Shown here piece after piece: positions 22,281-29,987 of a stretch of DNA of 35,878 nucleotides (position 1 is the stretch's first letter; every line of letters begins with the position of its first letter). The notes under the pieces are model-generated. The model did no database searches. It was given only the letters and a program-made list of their open reading frames with translations, and had not been told where the DNA came from. The stretch is from assembly GCA_036821645.1 (NCBI GenBank), contig DAISJD010000021.1, forward strand, positions 1 to 35,878, written 5' to 3'. The DNA comes from DAISJD01 sp036821645. Lineage in GTDB: Bacteria; Pseudomonadota; Alphaproteobacteria; ATCC43930; CGMCC-115725. A program made the position numbers and the translations under genes.

Positions 22281-23038
22281 TGACTGATCAGACCTTCATC
22301 GGGGCCAGTCTCGGCACCGCGACCGAGGCGGCCTTGCACACCCAAATCACCGAGATGCTGTTGTCGGGGCGGGTCGTGCGCGGCGAATTACTGGATAATC
22401 TCGGCCTGTTCATGCCGCGCAAACATCTGGCGCGGGTTCTGTTCATCACCGAACTCTATCGCAAGATCATCGAAGTCCATGGGGTGATGATGGAATTCGG
22501 CGTGCGCTGGGGCCAGAATATGGCCTTGCTCACCCAGTTGCGCGGGATTTACGAGCCTTATAACTTGAGCCGTCGCCTGATCGGGTTCGACACGTTCGAC
22601 GGGTTTCCCGCCGTCGCCCCCGAAGATGGCCAGGCCGATTTCATCAAGGTCGGGGCCTATGGCGTCACGGCCGATTACCGCAGTTTTCTCGAAAGCCTGC
22701 TCACGGCCCATGAGGCCCTGGCCCCGATCAGCCATATCAAGAAGTTCGAATTGGTCGAAGGGGACGTGACTAAAACCCTCGACGCCTATCTCGACGCCCA
22801 CCCGGAAACCGTGATCGCGTTCGCCTATCTGGATCTCGACCTATACGAGCCCACACGCCATGTGTTGGAACGCATCCTGCCCCTGATGCCGAAAGGGGCG
22901 GTGATCGGGTTCGACCAAACCGCCCATCCGGGCTTTCCCGGTGAAAGCCGTGCGGTGAAGGAAATCATGACCCTTCCCCGCCTCAGCCTCAAACGGATGC
23001 CGATCACGTCCTTCCCATGCTATGCCGTGGTCGAATAG
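22277..23038 (+). CDS. TylF/MycF-like SAM-dependent methyltransferase
   Basis: A 253-residue protein resembling macrocin O-methyltransferase TylF and its relatives in glycan clusters. The SAM-binding part has MMEFGVRWGQNMALL (motif I region), RLIGFDTFDGFPAV, and FAYLDLDLYEPTRHVLE, whose Asp residues bind the divalent metal. It ends with IGFDQTAHPGFPGESRAV. ATG at 22277 overlaps the upstream stop (ATGA), and AGGA lies seven bases before it. It is the last gene of the FkbH operon and probably O-methylates the product made or transferred by its neighbours. Sugar or glyceryl hydroxyls are the likely acceptors by inference. The convergent frmA gene ends 12 bases away. Confidence 0.78.
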   Translation: MMTDQTFIGASLGTATEAALHTQITEMLLSGRVVRGELLDNLGLFMPRKHLARVLFITELYRKIIEVHGVMMEFGVRWGQNMALLTQLRGIYEPYNLSRRLIGFDTFDGFPAVAPEDGQADFIKVGAYGVTADYRSFLESLLTAHEALAPISHIKKFELVEGDVTKTLDAYLDAHPETVIAFAYLDLDLYEPTRHVLERILPLMPKGAVIGFDQTAHPGFPGESRAVKEIMTLPRLSLKRMPITSFPCYAVVE

Positions 23039-23049
23039 ACCAACGACGG

Positions 23050-24159
23050 TCAATATTTCACGATTGCCCGGATCGATTCACCGCGCGCCATCAGATCGAA
23101 ACCGTGATTGATCTGATCGAGCGGCAGTTCGTGGGTGATGAGATCGTCGATATTGATCTTGCCGTCCATATACCAATCGACGATTTTCGGCACGTCGGTG
23201 CGACCGCGCGCGCCCCCGAAGGCGGAACCCTGCCAGACCCGCCCCGTCACCAATTGGAACGGTCGGGTCGAAATTTCCTGACCGGCACCTGCCACCCCGA
23301 TGATGGTGGAAACGCCCCAGCCCTTGTGACAGCATTCGAGGGCTTGGCGCATCAGACCGGTATGGCCCACGCATTCAAAACTGTAATCCGCCCCGCCCTT
23401 GGTCAATTCCACCAAATGCGCGACAAGATCGCCGCCGATCTCGGACGGATTGACGAAATGGGTCATGCCGAATTTCCGCGCCAAAGCCTCGCGCCCCGGA
23501 TTGAGATCGACGCCGACGATCATGGAGGCACCAACCATCCGGGCCCCTTGCACGACATTGAGACCGATCCCGCCCAAACCGAACACAACCACGGTCGCCC
23601 CCGGTTCGACCTTGGCCGTCCAGATCACCGCCCCAATCCCCGTCGTCACCCCGCAGCCGATATAGCAGACCTTGTCGAACGGGGCATCCGGGCGGATCTT
23701 GGCCAACGCGATTTCCGGCAGGACCGTGTAATTGGCAAAGGTAGAACACCCCATATAGTGATAGACGGGCTTGCCCTGAAACGAAAAGCGGCTGGTGCCG
23801 TCGGGCATCAGGCCGCGGCCCTGGGTCGCCCGGATTTTCTGGCAGAGGTTCGTCTTGCCCGACAGGCAATAGTCGCATTCCCGGCATTCGGGCGTATAGA
23901 GCGGGATCACATGATCGCCCGGTTTCAACCCGGTGACGCCAGATCCAACCTCAACCACGATCCCCGCCCCTTCATGGCCCAAGATCGCCGGAAAAATCCC
24001 CTCCGGATCTTCGCCGGAGAGGGTGAATTTATCGGTATGGCAGAGACCCGTCGCCTTAATTTCGACCAACACCTCACCGGCGCGCGGCCCTTCCAACTGG
24101 ACGGTTTCGACGACGAGCGGCTGACCTGGGGCAAGGGCAAGGGCGGCGCGGACATCCAT
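23050..24159 (-). CDS. frmA: S-(hydroxymethyl)glutathione dehydrogenase / class III alcohol dehydrogenase
   Basis: A 369-residue zinc alcohol dehydrogenase. Catalytic zinc ligands are Cys40 (TGLCHTDKF), His62-Glu63 (GHEGAG) and the Cys in YIGCGVTTG. Structural zinc cysteines are 92, 95, 98 and 106 (ECRECDYCLSGKTNLC). The NAD fold has VFGLGGIGLNVVQGARMVGA. This pattern and length mark the class III enzyme, which oxidises the formaldehyde-glutathione adduct and also reduces S-nitrosoglutathione. AGAGAA lies before ATG at 24159. It is monocistronic here, with no adjacent FrmR or S-formylglutathione hydrolase. Confidence 0.95.
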   Translation of the reverse strand: MDVRAALALAPGQPLVVETVQLEGPRAGEVLVEIKATGLCHTDKFTLSGEDPEGIFPAILGHEGAGIVVEVGSGVTGLKPGDHVIPLYTPECRECDYCLSGKTNLCQKIRATQGRGLMPDGTSRFSFQGKPVYHYMGCSTFANYTVLPEIALAKIRPDAPFDKVCYIGCGVTTGIGAVIWTAKVEPGATVVVFGLGGIGLNVVQGARMVGASMIVGVDLNPGREALARKFGMTHFVNPSEIGGDLVAHLVELTKGGADYSFECVGHTGLMRQALECCHKGWGVSTIIGVAGAGQEISTRPFQLVTGRVWQGSAFGGARGRTDVPKIVDWYMDGKINIDDLITHELPLDQINHGFDLMARGESIRAIVKY

Positions 24160-24208
24160 GATCGTTCTCTTTTATTGAAGAAGGGCAGAAAGGGCCTGAC
24201 CCGGTCAC

Positions 24209-24245
24209 GAAAACGCGCCGAGATTCAGAAGATCGGCGCGTTTTC
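24209..24245. terminator. Terminator of the ccm operon
   Basis: A 13-bp near-perfect stem (GAAAACGCGCCGA / TCGGCGCGTTTTC) around an 11-base loop, with TTTT on the minus-strand 3' side. It follows ccmG and precedes frmA on the same strand, so it separates the two transcripts. Confidence 0.85.
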
Positions 24246-24265
24246 AGGATCAGGATGGGACAGGA

Positions 24266-24865
24266 TTATTGTTGGGCGGCTTCGAGTTGTTTCACCCGGG
24301 GTAAGATTTCCCGCCGGAACACGTCTTCGGATATGGGCCCGGAATAGCGATAGCGGATCACGCCTTTGCCATCGACCAAGAAGGTTTCCGGGACACCCGT
24401 CACCCCGAAATCGATACCGGCACGTCCTTCGATATCGACGCCGATCCGTTTATAGGGATCGCCCAATTGGATCAGGTAATTTTTTGAATCCTCTTCGCGA
24501 TCCTTATAGGCAATGCCGTAGAGCGGGACTTCGTCCTTGAGGGCGATGCGGTTCAGGACCGGCTGCTCCAACCGGCAAGGTTGGCACCAAGAGGCAAAGA
24601 AATTGATTAGAACCGGCTTGTTCCCCAATTTCTTCGAATCAAGACCAAGCTTGTTCGACGAGAGAGCAGGCAAGGAAAAATTGGGTAAAGGCTTGTCGAT
24701 CATCACCGACGGCAACTCGCGGGGGTCATATCCAAGCCCAACCCAAAACACCAGGCATAAAACGACGAAGACCACCATCGGGATCGACGGCAAAATCCAG
24801 CGCTTCAGGCTTTTGCGCCCGGCGGCGGGGGCAGCCGTCGCAGCTTCGATCTGATCCGTGCTCAT
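24266..24865 (-). CDS. ccmG: Thiol:disulfide interchange protein CcmG/DsbE
   Basis: A 199-residue periplasmic thioredoxin-like protein that reduces apocytochrome c cysteines for haem attachment. One N-terminal membrane anchor (about residues 24-44), then PNFSLPAL, the active site SWCQPCR (Cys94 and Cys97), and GVTGVPETFLVDGKGVIRYRYSGPI with the cis-Pro. The acidic segment before the active site typical of CcmG is present. ATG at 24865 overlaps the ccmE stop. Last gene of ccmCDEG and followed by a strong terminator. Confidence 0.93.
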   Translation of the reverse strand: MSTDQIEAATAAPAAGRKSLKRWILPSIPMVVFVVLCLVFWVGLGYDPRELPSVMIDKPLPNFSLPALSSNKLGLDSKKLGNKPVLINFFASWCQPCRLEQPVLNRIALKDEVPLYGIAYKDREEDSKNYLIQLGDPYKRIGVDIEGRAGIDFGVTGVPETFLVDGKGVIRYRYSGPISEDVFRREILPRVKQLEAAQQ

Positions 24866-25404
24866 TTCTGGCTTACCTGATTGGGTTTATCCGTATCGCG
24901 GGATGCGCGCGTATCCTTCGGGGCAGGCGACACCGGTGCAGCACCGGCCCCCATGGCGGGCATACCGGCCCCTTCGTTCCAACGGCCCGACCGTTTCAAA
25001 GCATCGGCCACCTCGGGCGGCATATATTTTTCGTCATGCTTCGCCAAAATGCTGGACGCAACCAACACCCCGTCCGCACCGACGCGGCCTTCGGCGACGA
25101 CCCCCTGGCCTTCGCGGAACAGGCTGGGCGGCACCCCTTCATAAACGACTTTCAATTGATTGGCCCCGTCGGTCACGCGGAACGCGATTTTTTTATCGCC
25201 TTCGATCTTCGTCACCGAATTTTCTTCGACGAGACCGCCGATGCGCAGCATCCGGCTGGCCGGTGGGGGGTTCAGGACCACGTCGGAAGGACTGTAGAAA
25301 AACACGAGATTATCCTGAAGAGCCGTCAAAATGAGGGCGGTTGCCACACCGAGGCTCGTCATCCCGCCAAGGACGACCCAAAGACGGCGCTGCTTGCGTG
25401 TCAT
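24862..25404 (-). CDS. ccmE: Cytochrome c maturation haem chaperone CcmE
   Basis: A 180-residue membrane-anchored periplasmic haem chaperone. It has an N-terminal basic stretch and one helix (about residues 8-28), an OB-fold (RMLRIGGLVEENSV, VVYEGVPPSLFREGQGVVAEG) and the haem-binding motif ILAKHDEKYMPPEV, with His123 as the covalent haem ligand and Tyr127 as axial ligand. The C-terminal tail is longer than average and rich in Ala, Pro and charged residues. It overlaps ccmD and ccmG by ATGA. Confidence 0.95.
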   Translation of the reverse strand: MTRKQRRLWVVLGGMTSLGVATALILTALQDNLVFFYSPSDVVLNPPPASRMLRIGGLVEENSVTKIEGDKKIAFRVTDGANQLKVVYEGVPPSLFREGQGVVAEGRVGADGVLVASSILAKHDEKYMPPEVADALKRSGRWNEGAGMPAMGAGAAPVSPAPKDTRASRDTDKPNQVSQK

Positions 25405-25595
25405 GCTTTATCTCCTGGACGCCGACCTTGCAGCGCCGCCAACTCGCGTTCAGCCGCGCGATAGCGCCGAATCGCCCCAATCGTCAAAAAACCCGTTCCG
25501 ATTACCGCAAGACCATAAGAGGGCCAAACGTAAGCCGCATACCCCCCCATGGCAAAAAACGCGTCAAGCCCGCTAAGACCGAAAAATTGATCCAA
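25401..25595 (-). CDS. ccmD: Haem exporter protein CcmD
   Basis: A 64-residue protein with one membrane helix (about residues 17-38, GGYAAYVWPSYGLAVIGTGF), a pattern typical of CcmD, followed by a charged helix RRYRAAERELAAL. CcmD helps release holo-CcmE from the CcmABC complex. It lies between ccmC and ccmE and overlaps ccmE as ATGA. Confidence 0.88.
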   Translation of the reverse strand: MDQFFGLSGLDAFFAMGGYAAYVWPSYGLAVIGTGFLTIGAIRRYRAAERELAALQGRRPGDKA

Positions 25596-25606
25596 GACCA
25601 GCCCCC

Positions 25607-26368
25607 TTATTCACCGGCCATCATCACGGCACCGTAAACCGGCTGTTGGCCCGTTTCCTGCGCCGCCATCTGACGCAAGACGCGGATCTTGCGTTCGAGC
25701 AGGGCGGCCCGAATGCGAATTAGATGCAATACAATAAATAACAGCGTAAAGCCAAGCGCCATAATCAACAAAGGGGTCAAAATCGATCGATCGATCGACG
25801 ACCCGGCAAGCCGCATCACGCTGGCCGGTTGATGCAGCGTGTTCCACCATTCGACGGAAAACTTGATGATCGGCAGATTGATCGAGCCGACCAAGGCCAG
25901 GACCGCGGCCGCCCGCGCCCCCCGGTTCGGGTCGTCAAAGGCATGAACCAAGGCGATATAGCCCAAATAGAGAAAAAACAACACCAACATCGAGGTCAGT
26001 CGCGCATCCCAAACCCACCATGTCCCCCACATCGGCGATCCCCAAAGCGAACCGGTGACGAGACAAATGCCCGAAAAAACGAGACCGAGCGGGGCCGCCT
26101 CCTGTGCTGCCACATCGGCCAACGGATGCCGCCAAATCAAGGCCGCAGCACTGGCAAGGGCCATGATGCCATAGGCCATCATGGAAAGCCAAGCCGCCGG
26201 AACATGGACGAACATGATCCGCACCGTCTCGCCCTGCTGATAATCCGGCGGGGCGGTAAAGGCAAGATAGAGCCCAACGCCGAGCAACAAAGCCGTCATA
26301 CCGCAAAGCCAGGGCAAGACCACCCCGCTCACCCGCATGAACTGCGCCGGATTGGCAAAACGATGCAT
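25607..26368 (-). CDS. ccmC: Haem-handling membrane protein CcmC
   Basis: A 253-residue polytopic membrane protein with six predicted helices and the periplasmic tryptophan-rich WWD-type motif LWGSPMWGTWWVWDARLTS, which presents haem to CcmE. Flanking conserved histidines are present (MFVHVPAAWLSM, NTLHQPASV). I chose ATG at 26368 (MHRFANPAQF) because AAAAGGA lies nine bases upstream and the length then matches the family. The open frame extends to 26431 without a ribosome binding site. First gene of ccmCDEG. The ccmAB and ccmFH genes are not in this window. Confidence 0.93.
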   Translation of the reverse strand: MHRFANPAQFMRVSGVVLPWLCGMTALLLGVGLYLAFTAPPDYQQGETVRIMFVHVPAAWLSMMAYGIMALASAAALIWRHPLADVAAQEAAPLGLVFSGICLVTGSLWGSPMWGTWWVWDARLTSMLVLFFLYLGYIALVHAFDDPNRGARAAAVLALVGSINLPIIKFSVEWWNTLHQPASVMRLAGSSIDRSILTPLLIMALGFTLLFIVLHLIRIRAALLERKIRVLRQMAAQETGQQPVYGAVMMAGE

Positions 26369-26542
26369 GGGCTCGATCCTTTTCCTGACACTTTGTCCCG
26401 TATATATAAAGTGCCTGAAGGCGCACGCCAAGGATTACCAGCGTAAAAGCTGTGGACAAGACCATTTATCGGGCACCGTGCGAAGATTCACCGCAGATCC
26501 CTTGGCCGCAATCCTGCGGATCGGTAAAAAAATGCCGCCTGC

Positions 26543-26556
26543 TTGATCAATATCAA
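26543..26556 (+). promoter_or_regulatory. FNR/FixK-type binding site of pta-ackA
   Basis: TTGAT-CAAT-ATCAA is a perfect match to the TTGAT-N4-ATCAA consensus. Its centre (26549.5) is 41.5 bases before the transcription start expected from TATAAG at 26579-26584, the textbook position for class II activation by FNR, Anr or FixK. Confidence 0.85.
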
Positions 26557-26578
26557 TCCGCTTGTTACCGCACTGCGA

Positions 26579-26584
26579 TATAAG
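26579..26584 (+). promoter_or_regulatory. -10 element of the pta-ackA promoter
   Basis: TATAAG, with the FNR-type site in place of a -35. The predicted start is about 26591. Confidence 0.65.
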
Positions 26585-26622
26585 CGGCCCTTACCATGCC
26601 GTTCTCAAATCGAGTCTCCGCT

Positions 26623-27588
26623 ATGTCTCAGTCATCCCGCGCCCTCGAACCGACCCGCGATCTGCATGTCTTCGCCCATTTCATCGACAGGGCCAGGGCC
26701 TTGTCCCCCTTGCGGGTGGCCATCTGCCATCCGGCCAGCCCCGTTGCCTTGGAAGGGGCGATCGACGCCGCAAAGGCCGGTTTGATCGAACCGATCTTCG
26801 TGGGCCCGATCGAACGCCTCACGGCACTCGCCCAACAAAACGGCCTCGATCTCAGCCCCTATCAACGGGTTGACGCCCGCGATGAAGAAACATCGGCCGA
26901 AGCCGCCGTGGCCTTGTGCCGTTCCGGCAATGCCCAGGCCCTGATGAAGGGCAGCCTTCATACCGATATCCTGATGCATGCGGTGATGGCGCGGGATTCC
27001 GGCATCCGGGGCAGCGGTCGGATCAGCCATTGTTTCGTCATGGATACAAAAGCCTATAGCCGTACCCTGTTGATCAGCGATGCCGCGATCAACATCGCCC
27101 CGAGCCTCGACGATAAGGCGGCCATTACCCAAAACGCGATCGACCTTGCCCGCGCCCTCGGCATCGAGAACCCGGCGGTGGCGATTCTATCCGCCGTCGA
27201 GACCGTCAATCCTAAAATGAGTTCCACCCTCGATGCGGCGGCCCTCTGCAAAATGGCCGATCGCGGTCAGATCGTCGGCGGCATTCTGGATGGGCCACTT
27301 GCCTTCGATACGGCGATCAGCCTTGAGGCGGCCGCCATCAAGGGGCTACGCTCGCCCGTGGCGGGGCACGCCGACATCCTGATCGTCCCCGATCTCGAAT
27401 CTGGCAATATGCTGGCAAAACAGTTGGAATATCTGGGCGGGGCCAAGGCCGCCGGTATCGTGTTGGGGGCAAGCGTGCCGATCATCCTGACCAGTAGGGC
27501 CGATCATCGCGATGTGCGGCTCGCGTCTTGCGCCTTGGCCTGTCTTTTAGCCGCCGCCCAGACCGCCGCCCGGCAGGCTAGAGACTAA
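26623..27588 (+). CDS. pta: Phosphate acetyl/butyryltransferase
   Basis: A 321-residue enzyme of the short Pta/Ptb class, interconverting acyl-CoA and acyl phosphate. Recognisable parts are ALMKGSLHTDILMHAV, RISHCFVMDT, LLISDAAINIAPSLDDKAAI, GILDGPLAFDTAIS and GHADILIVPDLESGNMLAKQL. It lacks the large N-terminal domain of E. coli-type Pta. Acetate kinase follows after 33 bases, so acetyl-CoA is the likely substrate; butyryl-CoA cannot be excluded. I chose ATG at 26623, since the predicted transcription start (about 26591) leaves almost no leader for the alternative ATG at 26596; neither has a good ribosome binding site. Anaerobic or micro-oxic induction is expected from the FNR-type site. Confidence 0.88.
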   Translation: MSQSSRALEPTRDLHVFAHFIDRARALSPLRVAICHPASPVALEGAIDAAKAGLIEPIFVGPIERLTALAQQNGLDLSPYQRVDARDEETSAEAAVALCRSGNAQALMKGSLHTDILMHAVMARDSGIRGSGRISHCFVMDTKAYSRTLLISDAAINIAPSLDDKAAITQNAIDLARALGIENPAVAILSAVETVNPKMSSTLDAAALCKMADRGQIVGGILDGPLAFDTAISLEAAAIKGLRSPVAGHADILIVPDLESGNMLAKQLEYLGGAKAAGIVLGASVPIILTSRADHRDVRLASCALACLLAAAQTAARQARD

Positions 27589-27621
27589 ACAAGACGCAAC
27601 ACCGATGCGAAAGGACGCGGC

Positions 27622-28806
27622 ATGGCCGACGGTATCCTGGTCCTGAATGCAGGATCGTCCAGTCTGAAATTCGCCCTCTACCGCACAATGGACCGGCAGA
27701 CATTGCTGCCCGGTGCCCTTGAAGGCAGTCTGGAAGAAATAACGACCCATCCGCATTTCACCGCATGGGATGCCGACGGCCAAGCCCTCATCGACGCAGA
27801 TTGGTCGGATACGCCCGATTTCGCGGCACTGCTCGGACGGCTGATCGCCTGGATCGAGACGCATCTCGGCCCCCATCGCCTGCTCGCAGCCGGCCACCGG
27901 GTCGTCCATGGCGGGTCGTCTTTTAAACATCCCACCCTAATCACCCCATCGGTCATGGCCGATCTCGCCCGGTTTATCCCACTCGCCCCGCTGCACCAAC
28001 CCTACAACCTCGCCCCAATCACGGCCTTGACACGTCAGCACCCGGATCTCGTCCAAATCGCGTGTTTCGATACAGCCTTCCATGCCGAAACCCCCGCCAT
28101 TGCCCGGCGCTTTGCCCTGCCCCGTGACCTTGAGGCCGAGGGGGTCGTGCGCTATGGTTTTCATGGCCTCTCCTATACCTACGTCGCAGAACGTCTGGCC
28201 GATCTCGACCCTGCCGCCCATCGCGGACGGGCCATCCTGTGTCACCTCGGCAATGGGGCCAGTGCCTGCGCCCTGTTAAACGGCCAGCCGATCGCCTCGA
28301 CCATGGGTTTTAGCGCACTGGACGGGTTGATGATGGGCACGCGCTGCGGCACCATCGATCCCGCCGTGATTTTTTATCTGATACGGGAAAAGGGCCTATC
28401 GCTTGCAGCGGTCGAACGCATGCTGTACCGGGAATCCGGCCTCAAAGGTGTTTCGGGCCTGTCCAGCGACATGCGCACCCTAATGGCCAGTACCGATCCC
28501 GCCGCCCGACATGCGGTCGATCTGTTCGTCTATCGCGCCATTCGGGAAATCGGCTCGCTTACGGCAGCCCTGGGCGGTCTCGACGCGTTAGTCTTTACGG
28601 GTGGGATCGGCGAACATGCAACCGCGGTCACTGCACAGATCGCCGACGGGTTCGCGTGGTTGGGGGCCAACCGATCGCCCGCGGGGGACATGGGCGAAGG
28701 CCGTTTCAGCACCCCGGACAGTGCGGTTCGCCTGTGGGTCATCCCCACCAACGAAGATTTGGTGATTGCCCGCGATACGCTACGCCATATCCCCGGCCCC
28801 GGATGA
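27622..28806 (+). CDS. ackA: Acetate kinase
   Basis: A 394-residue ASKHA-fold kinase making ATP and acetate from acetyl phosphate. Motifs: VLNAGSSSLKFALYR (residues 6-20), AGHRVVHGGSSF, CFDTAFHAETP, YGFHGLSYTYV, HLGNGASACAL, MGTRCGTIDPAV and VFTGGIGEHA. Length is typical. It follows pta on the same transcript under the FNR-type promoter, forming an acetate overflow or fermentative ATP-yielding pair. The annotated family also contains butyrate and propionate kinases, but these motifs and the length are of the acetate kinase type. Confidence 0.92.
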   Translation: MADGILVLNAGSSSLKFALYRTMDRQTLLPGALEGSLEEITTHPHFTAWDADGQALIDADWSDTPDFAALLGRLIAWIETHLGPHRLLAAGHRVVHGGSSFKHPTLITPSVMADLARFIPLAPLHQPYNLAPITALTRQHPDLVQIACFDTAFHAETPAIARRFALPRDLEAEGVVRYGFHGLSYTYVAERLADLDPAAHRGRAILCHLGNGASACALLNGQPIASTMGFSALDGLMMGTRCGTIDPAVIFYLIREKGLSLAAVERMLYRESGLKGVSGLSSDMRTLMASTDPAARHAVDLFVYRAIREIGSLTAALGGLDALVFTGGIGEHATAVTAQIADGFAWLGANRSPAGDMGEGRFSTPDSAVRLWVIPTNEDLVIARDTLRHIPGPG

Positions 28807-28844
28807 CCAAGATATCGGGGATGCGCGGCGATCATTTTCGGCGA

Positions 28845-29987
28845 TCACTGTCGGCCTCGGGCGTCGATTGCCCAATGCGCCACGACGAGACCATCCTCGA
28901 CCCCGTAATACCAATCGTAGAGATGCACGGTGGGATCGCAATGAGGCGGTTGAAGACGCACGGCCGTGCCAAGCGGCATTGGGTGGCGGGTGAAGAGTTT
29001 GCCGTGTTCGTCCCCGAAAAAACCATAGGTGGCATCGGGTAGATCCATGACGCGGGGCGGCCCGCCTTCGCTCGCAAAGGATTTCAAGCCCGCATCCAGG
29101 ATTTGATATGTGGGTTGGTGCGTGCCAATGACCCGTGCCAGGACAAAGAGGGCCGGTTCGAAAGGCGGCGGAGTATCGCCCTCACCCTCGCCATCGCCCA
29201 AGGCAGTCGCATATTCCACGTCCATGAAGAGATAGGAGCCGACCTGTAATTCTGTAAAGACCTTGTCCTGCCCATCGAAATCATAAGTCCCGGTTCCGGC
29301 CCCGGTGACGATCGGGGGTCGCAAGCCCGCCGCACAAAGGGACCGAAGCACCCCCTGCAAGCGGGCGGCGGCGGCGGCGGCGGCGTCCCGACGGGCGGCC
29401 CGCGGTCTTAGATGTTGGAGATGCCCACCGTAAGCCTGAACCCCGGCAAAAACCAAATGGGGGGACCGGGCGACTTCCTGCACTGCGACAAGGGCCGATG
29501 CCACATCGGGGCAGCCGGTGCGGTTTTGTCCGATATCGAGATCGACCAAGAGCTTGAGAGGAAACCCAAGAACACCGGCCGCCCGATCGAGGGCGGCGAT
29601 ATCGTCCGGGTGATCGGCAACCACCATCACGCCATCGGGCCCCACAGCGTGGGCAAGGGCGATCAGCCGGTCGATCTTACCCCGCCCAACCAAAGGGGCC
29701 GTCAGCAAAATCCCGCGAATGCCGGCCCGGGCCATCACCTCGGCCTCGTCGATCGTGGCGCAACTGACCCCGATCGCCCCGGCATCCATCTGTGCCGTGG
29801 CAATGGTGCTGCATTTATGGGTTTTGACATGGGGCCGCAGTCCCACGCCGGTCGTCGCCGCAAAAGCCGCCATGCGGGCGAGATTGCGCCGAAAGGCCGG
29901 CAGATCGATCAGCAAGGCAGGCGTATCGAGTGCGATTGCGGCCCCACCGATGCGTCTATTCTGAACGATGGCATCTCGATGATTCAT
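28845..29987 (-). CDS. D-threonine aldolase / D-serine dehydratase-type PLP enzyme
   Basis: A 380-residue fold-type III PLP enzyme. The alanine racemase-like barrel starts ALDTPALLIDLPAFRRNLARM and has the PLP lysine Lys55 in GLRPHVKTHK. The C-terminal domain carries the metal-binding motif PPHCDPTVHLYD, characteristic of D-threonine aldolase and DSD1-type D-serine dehydratase. Either reaction, or 3-hydroxy-D-aspartate dehydration, is possible. I chose ATG at 29987, which overlaps the upstream amidase stop as ATGA; the open frame extends further but without family similarity. A run of seven alanines encoded by GCG/GCC repeats lies near residue 215. Confidence 0.87.
   Translation of the reverse strand: MNHRDAIVQNRRIGGAAIALDTPALLIDLPAFRRNLARMAAFAATTGVGLRPHVKTHKCSTIATAQMDAGAIGVSCATIDEAEVMARAGIRGILLTAPLVGRGKIDRLIALAHAVGPDGVMVVADHPDDIAALDRAAGVLGFPLKLLVDLDIGQNRTGCPDVASALVAVQEVARSPHLVFAGVQAYGGHLQHLRPRAARRDAAAAAAARLQGVLRSLCAAGLRPPIVTGAGTGTYDFDGQDKVFTELQVGSYLFMDVEYATALGDGEGEGDTPPPFEPALFVLARVIGTHQPTYQILDAGLKSFASEGGPPRVMDLPDATYGFFGDEHGKLFTRHPMPLGTAVRLQPPHCDPTVHLYDWYYGVEDGLVVAHWAIDARGRQ

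Noticed and set aside
23017..24540. A 507-codon plus-strand frame spanning frmA
   Set aside because: Antisense to an intact zinc dehydrogenase and running into ccmG; no family features.
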